Below, one piece after another: positions 43,755-57,597 of a stretch of 64,000 nucleotides of DNA (position 1 is its first letter; each line of letters begins with the position of its first letter). The notes under the pieces were generated by a model that was not told the DNA's origin, ran no database searches, and saw nothing but the letters and a program-made list of their open reading frames with translations. The stretch lies in the NCBI GenBank assembly GCA_022496805.1, contig CM040090.1, forward strand, positions 7,682,001-7,746,000, written 5' to 3'. This DNA is from Pohlia nutans. Lineage: Eukaryota; Streptophyta; Bryopsida; Bryales; Mniaceae. The translations under genes were made by a program, and so were the position numbers.

Positions 43755-46700
43755 TTAATCAGAGACGAGCTGAACAATACGGTCGTGAAGAATGCCCCCG
43801 TTAGATGCAAGAATAGAGCCCGCGGTCAGAGGTAAAAACTTTCCATTCATGTCCGTCACTTTGCCTCCGGCTTCCTGCACAGTAGAAACCACTCACCTCA
43901 GAGGATAAGAAATGCGTTTGATTCTGCGAGACAAAAATTTGACCAACCATAAACAAGCCGCTTTTAACATGACTTACCTCAACGATCAGTCTCGCAGCTG
44001 CGACATCCCAAGGCTGCAAATGACATGCAACAAGTAATATCAGCACCTACCCATTTACAGCAACTGTGATGTCAATAAGTCTTAGTCACTCATGGAGCTT
44101 TACGTGCCGCTACAAAATGAAATAATAATGACTCCGAATACAGTTGTTTCAAAACAGTCACTACTAGACTCGGCACACCCATTTCTAGAAGGACACAGCG
44201 GGCATTGGATACACATCTATCAAAAGCAGAATAGAACAACGAAACACAACTTTGAACCAGTAAGGTCAAGGAGTAAAAGGTACAGGAGTAACCTTAAGGT
44301 TATGCTCAAAGAAGCAACCAATTCGACCAGCTCCAACATAGCTCATATGCAGTGCCTGAAAGATTCAAATAAACACTTTTTAGCGCAGAAACAAACTACT
44401 AGTATTCAATGAAATGCAAGCAGTTCTGATCGAACTTAATTTGAGGATCAGCAAAACTAGTAGTCCAGAATATACATTAATCCTTTGAATCCGACAATAG
44501 AACGCTGTGGTGAACGCAAGCAAACCTCTCATAAAGAAGCCACATCTTTTGCTTTCTAATTCTACCCTCAAATTCCACATTTAACAGAATTAAGTACAGT
44601 ACTTCAATGGGAGGGGCGGGATGGAACACATACGGCTGTTCCCAATGCGCGAACCGAGCGTGCACTTGGTGCCACTTTCCCTATGGCCTCCAGCATCCGT
44701 AACCGCCATTCAGGCTGTCAGGAACATGAGGACAGCTGATTCTCATCAAAAGCATGCCAGATAAGAAGACTCGTAAAATATTTGAGGATGAGCGCACATA
44801 CATTCCACGAGATTGCAAAAGACACAAACTATGGAACCGTAAATTTAGCAGGTCTGGCTTATCGTAGAAGAACTCTATTTCATCTTTACTAATGCCAGAA
44901 TTCAGTTTCTGCATGGGATTTAAGTAGGTATCAACCAATGTAGAAATGACATGTGGCAAAGTTCGAGGGCAAAATAGTTAAATTTTTGTCGGAATGGAGA
45001 GCCCTCTACGGCAGTGTGATCACACACTGGGATGCTAAAGTAAAATTAAATGCAAAGAAATTTCGAAAAAATACCTTCGAGGGGAACCCCACAGATACCG
45101 TCGAATCCTCCAATTCTGTGTCGTGGGGCAGAACTTTTATAGGAACGCCATTCAAATAAGCCCCTGTAAAAAGGGATGAACATCTGGCGAGTTAACGTGG
45201 GAAGAAAAACTTCGTAGAATAAGAAGCCATAGTTAAAAAGGGAGTTTCAACTATGAAAGTTTTAACTATGAAAGCCATACTTTCTAAATTTGAAATGTGC
45301 AGTGAATCGACAATAGATGGACTCCTGTGAAGTATGCCACGTCTTTAAGTTTAGGACAAGCGATGCGGACACGTAGAGCAAGCAAAGAACAATCTTTCAA
45401 ATTCTGACAGGCACACAGGGCTACAAACACATTCTGACAGTGAACTTCGCCTCTGTTCATGAGCATAGCAATTGTGCAAATACCTTGGCCCCTTCTTGCA
45501 TAAAATAGCTCCTTATTGAAGGGATTGTAGACAACTCCTATCTCCATATTCTGACCAAGAGCAACTCCAATCGAAACAACTGACAATGGCATGCCGGCAA
45601 CCTGCCCAAAACCGCCAGATCGTCCTTAGGTCTAAAGAACCAAAGCTAAGCTAACGAGTATGGGCGACACTTAAATCTCCACTTAAAAGAACGACATATA
45701 ACCATTCTACTACAAAACCTTATACAAGAGATGATTCCGATGGTTTCTCATTAACCAAGGCTATTTTAGCTAACCAGAAAGTGCCTATAATAGCTCCAGC
45801 TGCACCATTTTTTGAGACTCGAGCAATTTTTTCAAGTCCTCTCGATCACGCCCTAGACATTCATTATCATAAATTTTATGTTAAATGAAATCTCACAGAG
45901 AAACTCTGTAATGCCAACGACAGAAGGGAAATAGCTTACGAAGTTAAGGGTGCCATCGATGGGATCCACAATCCAAGTCCATTCAGAGTCTTTCAAACCG
46001 CTTCTAAGTCTGTCAAGCTCCTTTTCTGTAGCGGTTTCCTCCCCTAAGTAGAAATGATTCGGAAACTTCTCCTGCACCAACCTCACATAGTTCGCTTTAC
46101 TAGAATTGTTCCAGCCGATTCGAGTAGTCCTGAAGTAAGAAAACGTGACCAAGCAGCTACTTGTCTTTGGATCTCATCAACACAATCATGCGAAATTGGC
46201 TATGGGCTTGACAATGAGATTCAGGAAATGAATACAGTTTTCCCTCTCTATTATGACATGTTTGGGAAGCCCTAAATGTAAGGATTAGTCACAGAAATGA
46301 CATGTCACATTTCCATTGCTTGAAACAATAATATCGTCATATTATGGAGGGTAGACCGTAGGTAGCATCCAAATTAATATGTTTCTCAAGCTTCTAAACT
46401 GTGGGACTGAAGTCCAGAATGCATTCAGAGAACCAAAACCGTAACATCAAATGAGGTACTTAAATAATTTGTATGCTTCGTACCTGCACTTGAGACCGCA
46501 AGAAGTCCTCGCAGGCCTTGTCGACTTCAGTAACAAGATCAAATCGTGACTCTTTGGTGTCCACCTGTCAGCAACACAGAGAAAAGGAAAGCCGTCCCAC
46601 AATATACATTCCACTCATAAATCGTCTGCAACCCAGCCAGGCCTGCACCAAAGCCACCTCCCTCCCTCTCTCTTACTCGTCTATACCAAATTATTATGTA

Positions 46701-47764
46701 CACCCACAATTGCCTAGCTAATAAACGAAATCTTTCACTTGTCAGAACATTATGCTTTCTCATTCTCTAAACTGATACTGCTAATTGAGGAGTCAAAAAG
46801 GACGAGAATCTCAAACCTGCAATGCAAGCCCGGACTTCTCCTTGATCATTGTACCTGCCTGCCAGCCATGCGGTTATTATCAAGGATTGCTTACTATCAA
46901 GGTTAAATTGTCTACAAACTACAACTTAGGATAGATTCTTGAACATACTATTAAGTCAAAATTCACAGACATTTCAAGGTAACACAACTTAGTACTAAGA
47001 ACACCACAATTTCAAGGATATTCAAGATTCAAGAAATTCGCCTAAATATTTACTCCCTCCGTCCCAAAGTTAGTGTCCAACTTGTTTGCTTGTTATTTCT
47101 TTGAGCCAATTTCATTGATCATATTGTAAGAAACATGATTAAAAAAGGTTCCAAACTCTGTCACTAGAATGATTGAAGAACATTGCATGTGTTCATTGCA
47201 ACCTAAATAAAATTAGCCACAAGGAAGTATTTTTTTGACCTACTTAAAAAAGCACTTTCAAACACGACTTTCAAACATGACAATAACTTTGGGACGGAGG
47301 GAGTACTACATTGTCCGGATCCTCTCCAAGCGTGCCAAGCCAATTCAATTCCAACAAGAATGTAACACAACAGCGAGAAATATCCTTCAGAGGCTCAATA
47401 AATGATGCAGATAGGAGATTCAGATCCTCAAAGAAATGTAACAAGAAGTTGAATCGTCACACTGTTGCTTAGAATGATTTGTCCCTTAAGCGATTCCTCG
47501 ACATCAACTGCACAGCCATACTTTCGCAAATCCAAAAAGCATAGGTCTCGGAAGTTAGAATTTTAGTACCTTCAATGCAAGGTCCATGGCCAGAGACTCG
47601 ACGGCATTGCCTTCATCCTGAACGCTCAAGCTCTGAACACAAAACCTCCTGACAAGCTTTGTCCGGGACTTCCAAGCTGCGCCATGGCCAATGGTGATAG
47701 GTTGTCGCAGCAATGACGTGCAGGGACTCCAATTGGTGCAAACCCTAAGCATCGACATAGCCAT
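43755..47764 (-). CDS. inositol-monophosphatase-family protein, complete, ten exons, 318 aa
   Basis: Exons: 47764-47570, 46858-46817, 46564-46484, 46071-45940, 45601-45484, 45163-45075, 44714-44634, 44355-44293, 44013-43978, 43874-43755. All junctions are GT-AG and keep frame (957 bp). The N-terminus (MAMSMLRVCTNWSPC..., Ser/Arg-rich, no early acids) looks like a plastid transit peptide. Family motifs: RFDLVTEVDKACEDFLRSQV, FYLGEET (metal-binding Glu), WTWIVDPIDGTLNFV (DPxDGTxNF, catalytic Asp residues), SIGVALGQNMEIGVVYNPF, RALGTAALHMSYVGAGRIG and PWDVAAARLIVEEAGG. These proteins use Mg to hydrolyse inositol or similar sugar monophosphates; the exact substrate (inositol, galactose or histidinol phosphate) cannot be read from sequence. 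Intact. A Stowaway MITE sits in intron 1. Confidence 0.93.
47053..47303. mobile_element. Stowaway MITE (251 bp) in intron 1 of the phosphatase gene
   Basis: Classical plant Stowaway termini: CTCCCTCCGTCCCAAAG at left and CTTTGGGACGGAGGGAG at right, flanked by TA on both sides (47051-47052, 47304-47305). Tc1/mariner-type, non-autonomous. Confidence 0.93.
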
Positions 47765-48821
47765 CTGCGCGCTGCAATTCACCGGAAGCTCTTCTGCCTG
47801 CAATGGCTTCGGTGTGGCCTCCAACAGGAGGTGGAAGACGACAATTCCACCTGGAATCTGACTGTACTAGGTTAGCTTATTCCACAACGACGGTTCCGTT
47901 GAAGGAATAGTCGTGGAGAGTATGAATTTGTCCACCACTCTCCATTGCCAAACAGTAGTTGGGACAAACTCCGATTTTTGTACGAAAAGTCTCTTTTTAA
48001 ATTTTTTAAATCTCTTCACTTTTTCTATGAATTTTAATTTGTGTACTTCATGACTGTAGGAAATCAAAATCACATTCACTCAGGGGTATCTTTGGATAGG
48101 CTGTGACTCCTTCTCTTCTCTCGCCAGTCTGAGTTCCTTGGGCTCTGGCTCGGTTTCTGTGTTACTTTTGTTTCTGGCGCTTCTGCTTTGGTAATAAAGG
48201 TACCATTTGTTCAAAAATAAATAAATAAATCACATTCACTCGATTTTTAGCCAATTTTTTTAAGCCAAATATGCTCATGAAATGAGCGTACTAAGTCAAG
48301 TGCATAAATAGAAAATTGCATGTTTTTATCGTTTTTGAAAATTGTGAAAATATAGAGCTAAAAAACCAGACTTCCTATATTCATATTTCTAGAGGATTCT
48401 CTAACTCCCTAAAAAATAAAGTTATTATATCTTGCATACTTACAACAATGAATATGAAACAAATTAAAACTTTCTTTATAAATATGGACCAATTCTACAA
48501 AAAAAAAAGGGAGTTGTTCTAATGGCCTGTTATTCACTAGACACAGAATCATTGACATTACAAACAAACACTTTATTCACGGTGGCCTTGAAAGGGAACC
48601 GGAGTTTCTATCTATCTACTTCCCTTCCCATTGACTTGCTTAATATTGCCAAAATTCATTTTGGAGAAAAATTTAGTTAATATATCTTCAAGGATTAAAT
48701 TCTTTGTTATTCTCTTACATTCGACTTCTCCAACTAGTACTTCATCATTGGTACAAATATCACCTTTATGCTTATATTCGATCAAATAAATCAAACCACA
48801 ATCTTAGTGACATATATTTTA
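47765..48821. other. upstream region of the phosphatase gene and intergenic DNA
   Basis: The promoter and 5'UTR of the minus-strand phosphatase gene should lie in about 47765-48100; no clear TATA box. 48220-48230 is a (AAAT)n run. No further gene seen to 48821. Confidence 0.4.
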
Positions 48822-49367
48822 TTAACCCTTGGACGCGCGTGCGTCTAGAATCTGGACGATGGATGATTTCAGGATGCGCCCTTTCACCACGCACGGGGAT
48901 GTTTTCATCCATTCAATTTTTTTTAAATTCTTGTGCTAGTTGATTACCATTTGTACAGTACGGATCTTCAAGATAAGATATTGAGAGTTTTTGAAAAATA
49001 GTAAAAGTGATTTATGTCAAGTTTCATTCTTAGTTCAAAAAGTGAGACATTAAAAATGATTTTCCATAATAAAAAGAATCAAATAGTGAAAACCATACCA
49101 TCTTGTAGTGTATGTTATTCCAATTTCATTACAATGTTTTTTAAAATTTTAATGTTAATTTTGGAATTTTAATTGAATTTCAAGAGAAAACCTTGAAAAT
49201 AATTTAAAAATATTAATAAAAAATATTATGAATCCAACCGTATAGATGTAATCTTCACATTGACATCTATAACTTTGCTTCGTACATCAACTCCATTTTA
49301 GTTTTTTATCAAACATTTTATAACGAATCTTTGAAAATAGTGTTGAATCGGGACCTTAAAGGGTTAA
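48822..49367 (+). mobile_element. TTAA element, family D (546 bp)
   Basis: Opens TTAACCCTTGGACGCGC with a hairpin-like GCGTCTAGAATCTGGACG, and closes GGACCTTAAAGGGTTAA. Reverse copy at 56128-56674; rearranged copy at 38390-39202. Confidence 0.78.
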
Positions 49368-52050
49368 CATTGAAAACTAAAAATAACACTTGTATATTTA
49401 AATAAAAGTTTGAATAAAAGAGACTACTTGCCCCTAAACATTCTCTCCCTCTTCAAATAAGGTAGCTATGCAAAGTTGCATTATTAAATATAACTACGAA
49501 GGATGTTTTGAATTTCATGTATAAATTAAAGTTGTACATTATAAATTATAGATTCTATCCATATAGTTAGATCCTACTTTCAAAGATACCTACTTTCAAA
49601 TAATCACCAAAATTTCAATTCCTTTTGGATTGATCTTACGACACATTCCATACATCATCTCCTTTGATTTTCCAAAATTTCATTAAAAATCGGACATGTT
49701 TTGCAAAAGTTACGACTCTTCAAAGATGAATGTCCTCCAAAAACGTCCAAAATATGAACGTCAAGACGGTTAGGGGTTAAAGAGAAACATGCCCATTTTG
49801 GACCTTACATTTTTAAGCACTTCTTCAAACTTTGTATCAGGATTTTTATTGATTTAAAAATATATTAAAAAATACACCGATATATGCAATCACTTCACTT
49901 AGTCTAATGGTTTAAAAAATCCACAATTACATTATACTTTACAAACTATGATGAGTCATAGTGATCAATTCAAAACCGTGAATCCTTTGTCCTCTACGGG
50001 TGAACCGTGAAAGACCCAAGATACCCAAGATGCTTCAAATTTGATGATAGCAGCAAAAGATTGAAAAATCACCCCCTCCAAAATTTCCCAACTCATATAT
50101 TGGAGTTGATTATTTCTTAAAATATTCAATATTACGTGAGATAAACACATGATTTTTTTTGCATATCTTAAAGTCAATTAAACTCAAGCTATGATTTTTT
50201 TTCAAAAGACGTTGACCTATTTAGTAGCAATGGTTTATTTATTTTTTTCTAATTTGATCAATTAAAGTAATTATTTGCATATATTACTTCATTTTGGTGT
50301 ACACTATAAACATCAAATTCGCAAATCATGCACTTGCAAAATTAAAAGTGCACTTGTCTTCTCTGGTTTCAATGTAGTTCAACATTGCAATTTTGGGGGG
50401 TAAATTTTTAAGCACGCAACACTTGATTGTATAGGATATGTGGCATTGATTAATGTAAAGTTTTTGAAAGGAGTATAAGACTCAAGACTAATGCATGCAC
50501 ATTGAGTATAATACAGCTCACATAATAACCATGGAGATTGTTATTTTAAAGTAACAATTTAAATTACAAATGTCATTGCATAGTCTACACTGTTATCATG
50601 TCATTTTGAAGGCGTTCGCATACTTTAAGAAATATTGTATACTAACTATAATATCTTTTGTCTAAGATAAAATCCTATACTATATTCCAAATAGTATTGT
50701 ACATAAAGTGATGATGTCAATTATCAACCCAACAATGTTTTTCACCAGACGGCTCCCAACTTGCTTCCATGCAATTTGTATATTTTTCTTTGTTTGATCC
50801 CTGCAACCTTTGCAATCCTACCTGCAAGATGGGCCAATACCACAAAACCTTCATCTTCAAGGCCGTAAGCATTGTCCAAACTCTAATACCTTGCCCACAT
50901 ACAATGGTACTCCTGCTCGTGCCTCATTTTGTTCTACCTTTAGCGCTACAAATTGTCCCACTTCCATGCCACTTGTTGGATCAAACGATGGAAAAGGATC
51001 TTATGTCCCATCAATATGTAGTGTTATTGATGTTTGGCCTATTCCAACATCTGACTTAGTTTCGGTTTAGCGTGAATATCTTTGCTAATTTAGGTGTTAA
51101 CGATAAATTAGTAACTATCGGTAGTTTACCGATCTGGGTTTTTTACCACTCTAGTAATTTTTCAAGTTAGCACAAAAAGTAAATCTAAGAAAAATTTTAT
51201 ACCGGTCTGACAGTTAGGTCAGATCGGGTTGTACTTTTTTATAAAAGAAATAGAGCCAAACACATTGAAATGGACACATTTTTCGAACTATAGATTTTTC
51301 TTTCTGTCTCTTGATTTTCTGTCCTTCCGATCCTTTTGCCTATTGAATGTTTCCTTCCAGTAGTTTGTTTACTTATTGTTTGGATGATCTCGATTACTTA
51401 GACTTCTGATTACCGAGTACAGCTCGGTAGGATTAATAATATTAGAGTTTTGATTCAGTAAAGGATTCCAGTATATTCCTTCAGAGTATTATTTACCACG
51501 GTACCATATACCGAACAATAGTAGACAAGAGGTAGCTACTATTAGGCGTTTGTGATGTACTCAAAAACAAACGTAAGCACATATGTCCATCGACTGGACT
51601 CGGTTAGAAAGGAAAATAATGATTTGTGAAATTTTTATGCCCCATTTCATGTTGCAATGATTCATCAAAAAAAATTAAGATCTTAGTTCTAAATAGTTCA
51701 AAAGTGTTCCCGAAAAAGTCAATTCATAAAATTAAGCAACTAAAAAATCTCTAAGAACCACTACACCTAGAGTATTACATGCCAACCCATCACAACAAAT
51801 TTCATTCACAAATTGTCAATATTATATTTGTGATCAAATTACAAAAGATTTTTGAGTTTAGTGTTTTAAAATTTATACAAAAATATTGGCGATAGCAATC
51901 ATAGATCTAGCCATATGAATAGAATCTAAAATTCATAATGTGCAACTTTTATTCATACATCAAGTTCAAAATATCCTTCTTCAATGCATTTTATCATGCA
52001 TCTTTTCCATCCTCCAAATCTGAAGAGGGTTGTGGCCATTTAAGAATTAC
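49368..52050. other. intergenic DNA with element ends
   Basis: 49770-49780 is a right TTAA-element end (GACGGTTAGGGGTTAA); its left partner may be the TTAA at 49364. 50760-51070 has short, partly open stretches (DGPIPQNLHLQGRKHCPNS in one frame) without recognised homology. 51420-51440 holds a CCGAGTACAGCTCGG hairpin. 52049 starts an orphan left end, TTAATCCCTAAGTACG. Confidence 0.4.
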
Positions 52051-52514
52051 GGGTTAATCCCTAAGTACGCAAAGAGCTCCGTGGGGTTATGTTTGGTTGC
52101 CATGTTCTAGGACTCATCTTTTGGTGATTGCTCACTCTAAGCTACCTTTGTAAGGATCTTCCCACAATATAAGTCAATGTCATTGCAGTGAGTTGTCTCT
52201 TGAATTTTGGGAATTGAAACAGTGAGCGATGGGAACCAACACCATACTCATTCTAATAGGCAAGTTGGCACTCAACAACCGATTGAAGCTACTACTGAAA
52301 CTATTGCCCTTCCAGGAATGATCCCATAACTAATTTGTAGTATTTAGTGCAAATGCTACCACCCATGCAGAAGGTCAACTACTTTTGCTAGTCTAGTATG
52401 TAAAAGTAGAACATAAAAGATAAAGTTATCCTTATATATCTCTCCTTTATTAGTTGCGAAATACTTATGAAGTCTTAATTGATTGTTGTTGATGCTACCT
52501 CCAAAGTGAATGTA

Positions 52515-52589
52515 CTTCCTTTGTTCCAATTTGATTGCAACAAATGAACAAAGAAGTAGTTTAAAACAATCAAATTGGAACAAAGGGAG
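52515..52589. mobile_element. short Stowaway-like foldback (75 bp)
   Basis: CTTCCTTTGTTCCAATTTGA at left and its near complement TCAAATTGGAACAAAGGGAG at right, flanked by TA on both sides. Confidence 0.7.
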
Positions 52590-53039
52590 TAGCAAATTGT
52601 CTACTAACTTATAAAGTTTGTCAAATTTTTTGTTGATAATTTTTTTACTCGGGCCTAAAATGTATTAGGAGCACATGAATTTTATATAGTAGAAATTTAG
52701 CTAATTTTGGCCAGTTTTGGCTTCCATCCACATGTCGGGCCGACTCAAACACAATGACTCAGTGACCCATCACGATCACTACAGTTCCATCCAACACCTA
52801 AGGTAGGATGTTCGAGAGGATGTTCTAAAACCACCACCTCCTCCAATTATGACATGTACAATTTTCTTGGAGCCACCACAGTTGAGACTCAAAACCACCA
52901 ATTTTACTATTTAAGTAGACCGATGGCATGCCAAGCACTGCAAAGAAATAGTTGGTGGTTTTGGTTTAGCGCATGAATGGAATTTAGGAGCAACAAAGTG
53001 TGAACTTAGGAAAATGGTATGTGATGTATGGGTCAAAGG

Positions 53040-53654
53040 TTACTTTCCACTTTGAAAATTTGTATGAAATTGACAAATGCAAATTAGATGTTGCAAATTT
53101 GAGTTAAACTTCACTGAGGAGAATTTATCAAAAACAAAGACCTCCATATTGTCCTAGTGTTATAAAATTCACTATTTCGGGAAACTAATGATGTTCTCTC
53201 CTTTGGAAAAATTGCTTTATTATTACTTTAGAATAGAATGTTTAGTTTTAACCAATCATACCAAATCTCAAAATCTAAAAACAAAATTTGTAATTTTGAT
53301 GAATATGAAATCATAAATGCTTCTAAATTCATTAAATGAGTATTTAAAACTTTTTTTTGAAAGTTTGATTGTAGTAATAATTGCTAAACATCAAGCTTCT
53401 CATTTTCTCTTTTGGACCATACTTCATCAAAATTGCAAAAATAAAATTTTATAAGACATTTGGATTTTGCCATAATCCCTCTATCATTTACTGTTTAAAA
53501 TATTTTTTTTAAATTTTGACTAATAATTACTAAACATTGTGCTTCTCATTGTCTATTTTGGACCAAACTTCATTAAAGTTTCAAAAGTAACATTATATAA
53601 CACAGATAAGTTTTGCCTTTAATAGCCTTTACCCCTTGCGCAATTAGGGGTTAG
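53040..53654 (+). mobile_element. TTAA element, family C copy with duplicated 3' part
   Basis: The body aligns with 30060-30521 (gagttaaactncacngaggagaa; gtnctagtgttanaaaatt; nttaaccaatcntacnaaat). The ~110-bp block before the right end occurs twice (about 53390-53490 and 53520-53620). Closes AATTAGGGGTTAG. The left end was not found. Confidence 0.6.
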
Positions 53655-56127
53655 AGTATTTGAAACTTACAGTGCGAGAGCTCGTCAACAAGCTTCGAGA
53701 ACTTTAGCTGGAAGACCCCACGGAGCTCCGGAGGGGTGACTGCCTTGACAATCGATCGCCTTTCTGCAAAGTCGCCATTTCTTCTTCATAGTGTCAACAA
53801 AGTCGTTGTTTCTTCTTCCGCACAGTCCTTGTTTTTTTGTTGAAGGGCTATTGCTTCTTCTCCAAAGCCGTTGTTGTTCCCTCACGCCTCTAGTCTTCGT
53901 TTCCTTCGTTTATGGCCTTCATTTCCTTCTCTTCTCTTGCCGTACCCGGCTGTACTTTTGTAGAACTGCCACTTTGAGAAACAAAAGCTTGTTAGGGTGA
54001 AGGAGGTGACAGACGACATCGACAGTGTTTCTACTTGACAATTGATTTTGCAGCATTGAGGCTACGGAGCCTCAGGCAGGAGTTCAATATTGTTGATGAT
54101 TTGATGCATGGACGTGAATGCACGGTTGGCGAGTGGAGAACTTGTTGTGGAGGAGACAATACAACACCTCGTACAGTGACCTCCTTCGTCTGTTCTTAGG
54201 TTGGTGAGGAGATCGGTAGTTTTCGGTGGTGATCTTGCGACAATACTCCAGCCACTCACAGCAATTGCAAGCGCTTTGGCCCATACTAATTTAGAGACAA
54301 AAAGTGAGTGACTGAACCTTGCTGTGGAGATGCGATTAAACAGTTAGAGCAGCTCTGATCCCAAGCTCAATATGGTTTTGTCCTCAATTGTTTCTGTCAG
54401 TGATAGAATTCGTAGCCCTTAGTAGTTTAGACTTTGCATGGAGCTCACAACTTGTGCTAGATTGCTCACTTTTGCTTGGTACTCAACTCACTCCTGCTTA
54501 GTACTCACTCACTCATGCTTGGTACTCATTCACTCATGCTTGGTATTCACTCACTACCGGGCTCACTACCCACTACTTGCTTACTCCGTCGTGAACTTGA
54601 TTTTGCAGCATCAATCGACAAAACTCCTGCAGCATCAACAATACTCCTGCTTGACTTTAGTTTTGCAAATGAGGCACGTCGTGGGCCCTGCCGAATAAAC
54701 GAATCTCAAAGCATGGCCAGCCGTCATGGTAATTATGCCATCGCCGCTACTAAATTGATTACGGTGACATATCTTGCAATGTAGCGTATTTTTTATTTCC
54801 TTGATTTATTTGTTTTGTACATGTGTAAGTGACTACTTTCCAGATTCCAAGTTCTGAACGAATGTTGGACTGGTGATTGTGGCATTTTTCTACAGTGAAA
54901 CTTTGGACTATGGTTCATTCTAAATACCGGTTTGAGGTCCACCACTTCTCTTAATAACTCTGATTGATTCATTTCACTAAGAACCATGACAAACTAGTAC
55001 AACATTGTTCTGGACTCATGAATATTAACATGTTAGTTGATTTTTTCTTGATTTTCCATTTTGTCCTTGTATGGAGAGTGAGCTTGATAAGTTATGTACT
55101 ACATATAACCGGAATCAATCTGTAGCCACGGTGATGATTATACAAAGCACGTGAATAAGCCGGTGGTCGTGCTTTTGATATCTATGGATCTACCGGATTC
55201 TCAAAGTTATTTAAATTGTAATCTAAAGTACATTCGCAGGATAGCTGCTGATTTGAATTTGAAGTGAAGAATGACTATGATATTTTATTAATTTTATAAG
55301 TTGTGAGAAGCTGTATCCTGAAATTGTGAGAAATTGTGAGAAGCTATATGTTGACATTGTTTGAAGTTGTATACTGATTGTGAGAAGCTTTGACCATTTC
55401 ACCATTTTCATGATAGTGATCATTTTATTACACTGAACTCGTTATTAGCACAATATCACATTCCAATATCACACTACCGACTAATATCTACAGTAAACAC
55501 CGTATCACAACATCAAAAGTCCAGTGTCACAATATCACAGTCCAACATCTACAAAGAAAATTTGCTATTGTTTACACATAGAATTGTCTACTTTCTAGAT
55601 GTCAAGTTCTGAACTCTTGTACGTTTTTTCCCACAGGGGTGATATGAAAGTAGTTCCAAGTGTAATACCAAGGATTTGGAAAAAATACATTGTTAGATTT
55701 GCCCATTAAATTTTAGTGCTAGTGATGGTACATGCACACATGTTTGATCGAGTTTTCTAACCCCACGGAGCTCCGGAGGGGTGTCTAGATGAGAATAAAA
55801 CTTATCCGGCCAGCTCAGTCTGGAAAATAATTAAATATCACTCTGGAAAACATATTCTAAAAAACTTTGAAAAATATTTTAAGAAAACTCTGAAAAAAAA
55901 ATTTAAAAAATAAAACACAAGAAATGATAAACACAAATAATATATTAAAATGTTTCAAAATATATATATATTTTGAATACAAGAAATAATAACACAATAA
56001 AAAATAAAAACCAAATAAATAAAAATTCCTAAAAACTCCAGGACTTCAGGGGACCACAAATGACCCAAATTCAACTGATAGCAACACAATTTGAATTGCC
56101 TTGGGGAGACCACAAGTGACCTAGATA
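53655..56127. other. intergenic DNA
   Basis: Several short open frames (53685-54000, 54062-54290, 54438-54784) have no recognised content or clear splice context. 54470-54560 is a four-fold ~30-bp repeat (ctcactcatgcttggtactca). A 24-bp sequence at 53715-53738 recurs at 55760-55783. Confidence 0.4.
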
Positions 56128-56674
56128 TTAACCCTTTAACTTCCCAATTCAACATTGTTTTCAAAGATTTGTTATAAAACATTTGATAAAAAAATTAAAT
56201 GGAGTTGATGTACAAAGCAAAGTTATAAATGTCAATGTGAAGATAACATCTGTACGGTTGGATTCATCATATTTTATATTAGTATTTTTAATTAATTTTG
56301 CAAGGTTTTCTCTTGAAATTCAATTAAAAATCCAAAATTAACATTGAAAAAATTTAAAATATTGTAATGAAATTGGAATAGCATGCACTACAAGATGGTA
56401 TGGTTTTCATTATTTGATTTTACTTATTTTGAAAAATCATGTTTAAGGTCTCACTTTTTGAACTAAGAATGAAACTTGACATAAACCACTTTTGCTATTT
56501 TTTAAAAATTCTCAATATCTTATTCAGAAGATCCGTACCGTACAAATAGAAGTCAACTAACACAAGAATTAAGAAAATCTTGGATGGATGAAAAACGTCA
56601 CCGCATGTGGTGAAGGGACGTGTTGGAAATCATCCAGCGTCCAGAATATGGACGCTGGCGCGTCAAAGAGTTAA
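56128..56674 (-). mobile_element. TTAA element, family D, reverse copy (547 bp)
   Basis: Left TTAACCCTTTAACTTCCCAA; the right end has the hairpin CCAGCGTCC..GGACGCTGG before GAGTTAA. It aligns end to end with the reverse complement of 48822-49367. Confidence 0.8.
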
Positions 56675-57597
56675 AAGAATTTTGAAGCTACATTTCAGAT
56701 TTATTTACATTCTCATCAGATAGGGTATATTGTGTGAGCCTCCGTAAATTTTGTACATCCTTTGGCACTTGGAAAATCATGACCTAAATCTAAGGTAGGA
56801 GGCTCTAAACCTGCCACTTTAAGGGCTGTGAATTTATGAGGACACAGGGAGAATTGAGCAAAAAATTGGATGTTCCTAAAATTAGTTATGAATTTTAGAA
56901 GTTGAAATGACATGGGTTCAAAAGTGGTGCTCTTCACCATAGGTACATCCAAACTTTCAAAATGTTTGTCCTTGGTAGAGTGTGGATTTAGAAGTGTGGC
57001 GGCTTTAGAGCCTTCTACCTTAATTTACCTTGACTTCAAACTCATGCTTCTAAGTGCTGAAAGTTTCGTTTTTATGTTTAAAAATCATATTTTTATCACA
57101 AAATAATGGTATCCAAAAATCAAAGGATCAAAGGATCTAAATTTGTTCTTTTGTATAGGTTAATTAGTTACTTGTATTAAATTAGACTTGAGTAAATTGC
57201 AGTGTCCTAAGAATAGTGTCTTGAAAAGTATTTGTTTCCTGAAATATTGACATTATGACGAATATGGTACTCTATAATTTCAATTCAATTCTCGATTCAA
57301 TTTAGGCACACCACAATAGTCTGTGTATGCATTTGTACAGTAATTTTAGCCTCAGATGTATAGCGTGCATTCATATTAGGTGGCAATTATGGGTGCACAT
57401 ATCCTAGCTTGAATGAGGTAGGCACTTTACTCACTAGTGACTTGTTTGTTATTGCCATACAGAGGGAATCCTATTGCAAATGTGTAGCAAGGACTTTTGT
57501 TCTATTCTAGAATAATCAACCAAATCAAGGACATTGGTGGAATCTGTACTCGACATTGACTGGAGAATGTCATTGGCATGTGAGTCTCAAGTTCTCT
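56675..57597. other. intergenic DNA
   Basis: AT-rich, no gene, RNA or repeat recognised apart from 'gggtgcacatatcct' at 57391, which resembles the foldback ends at 28153 and 28222. Confidence 0.4.

Noticed and set aside
50760..51600. LTR retrotransposon end
   Set aside because: A TATA-like box and hairpin hinted at an LTR, but no paired LTR, primer-binding site or pol motif could be found.
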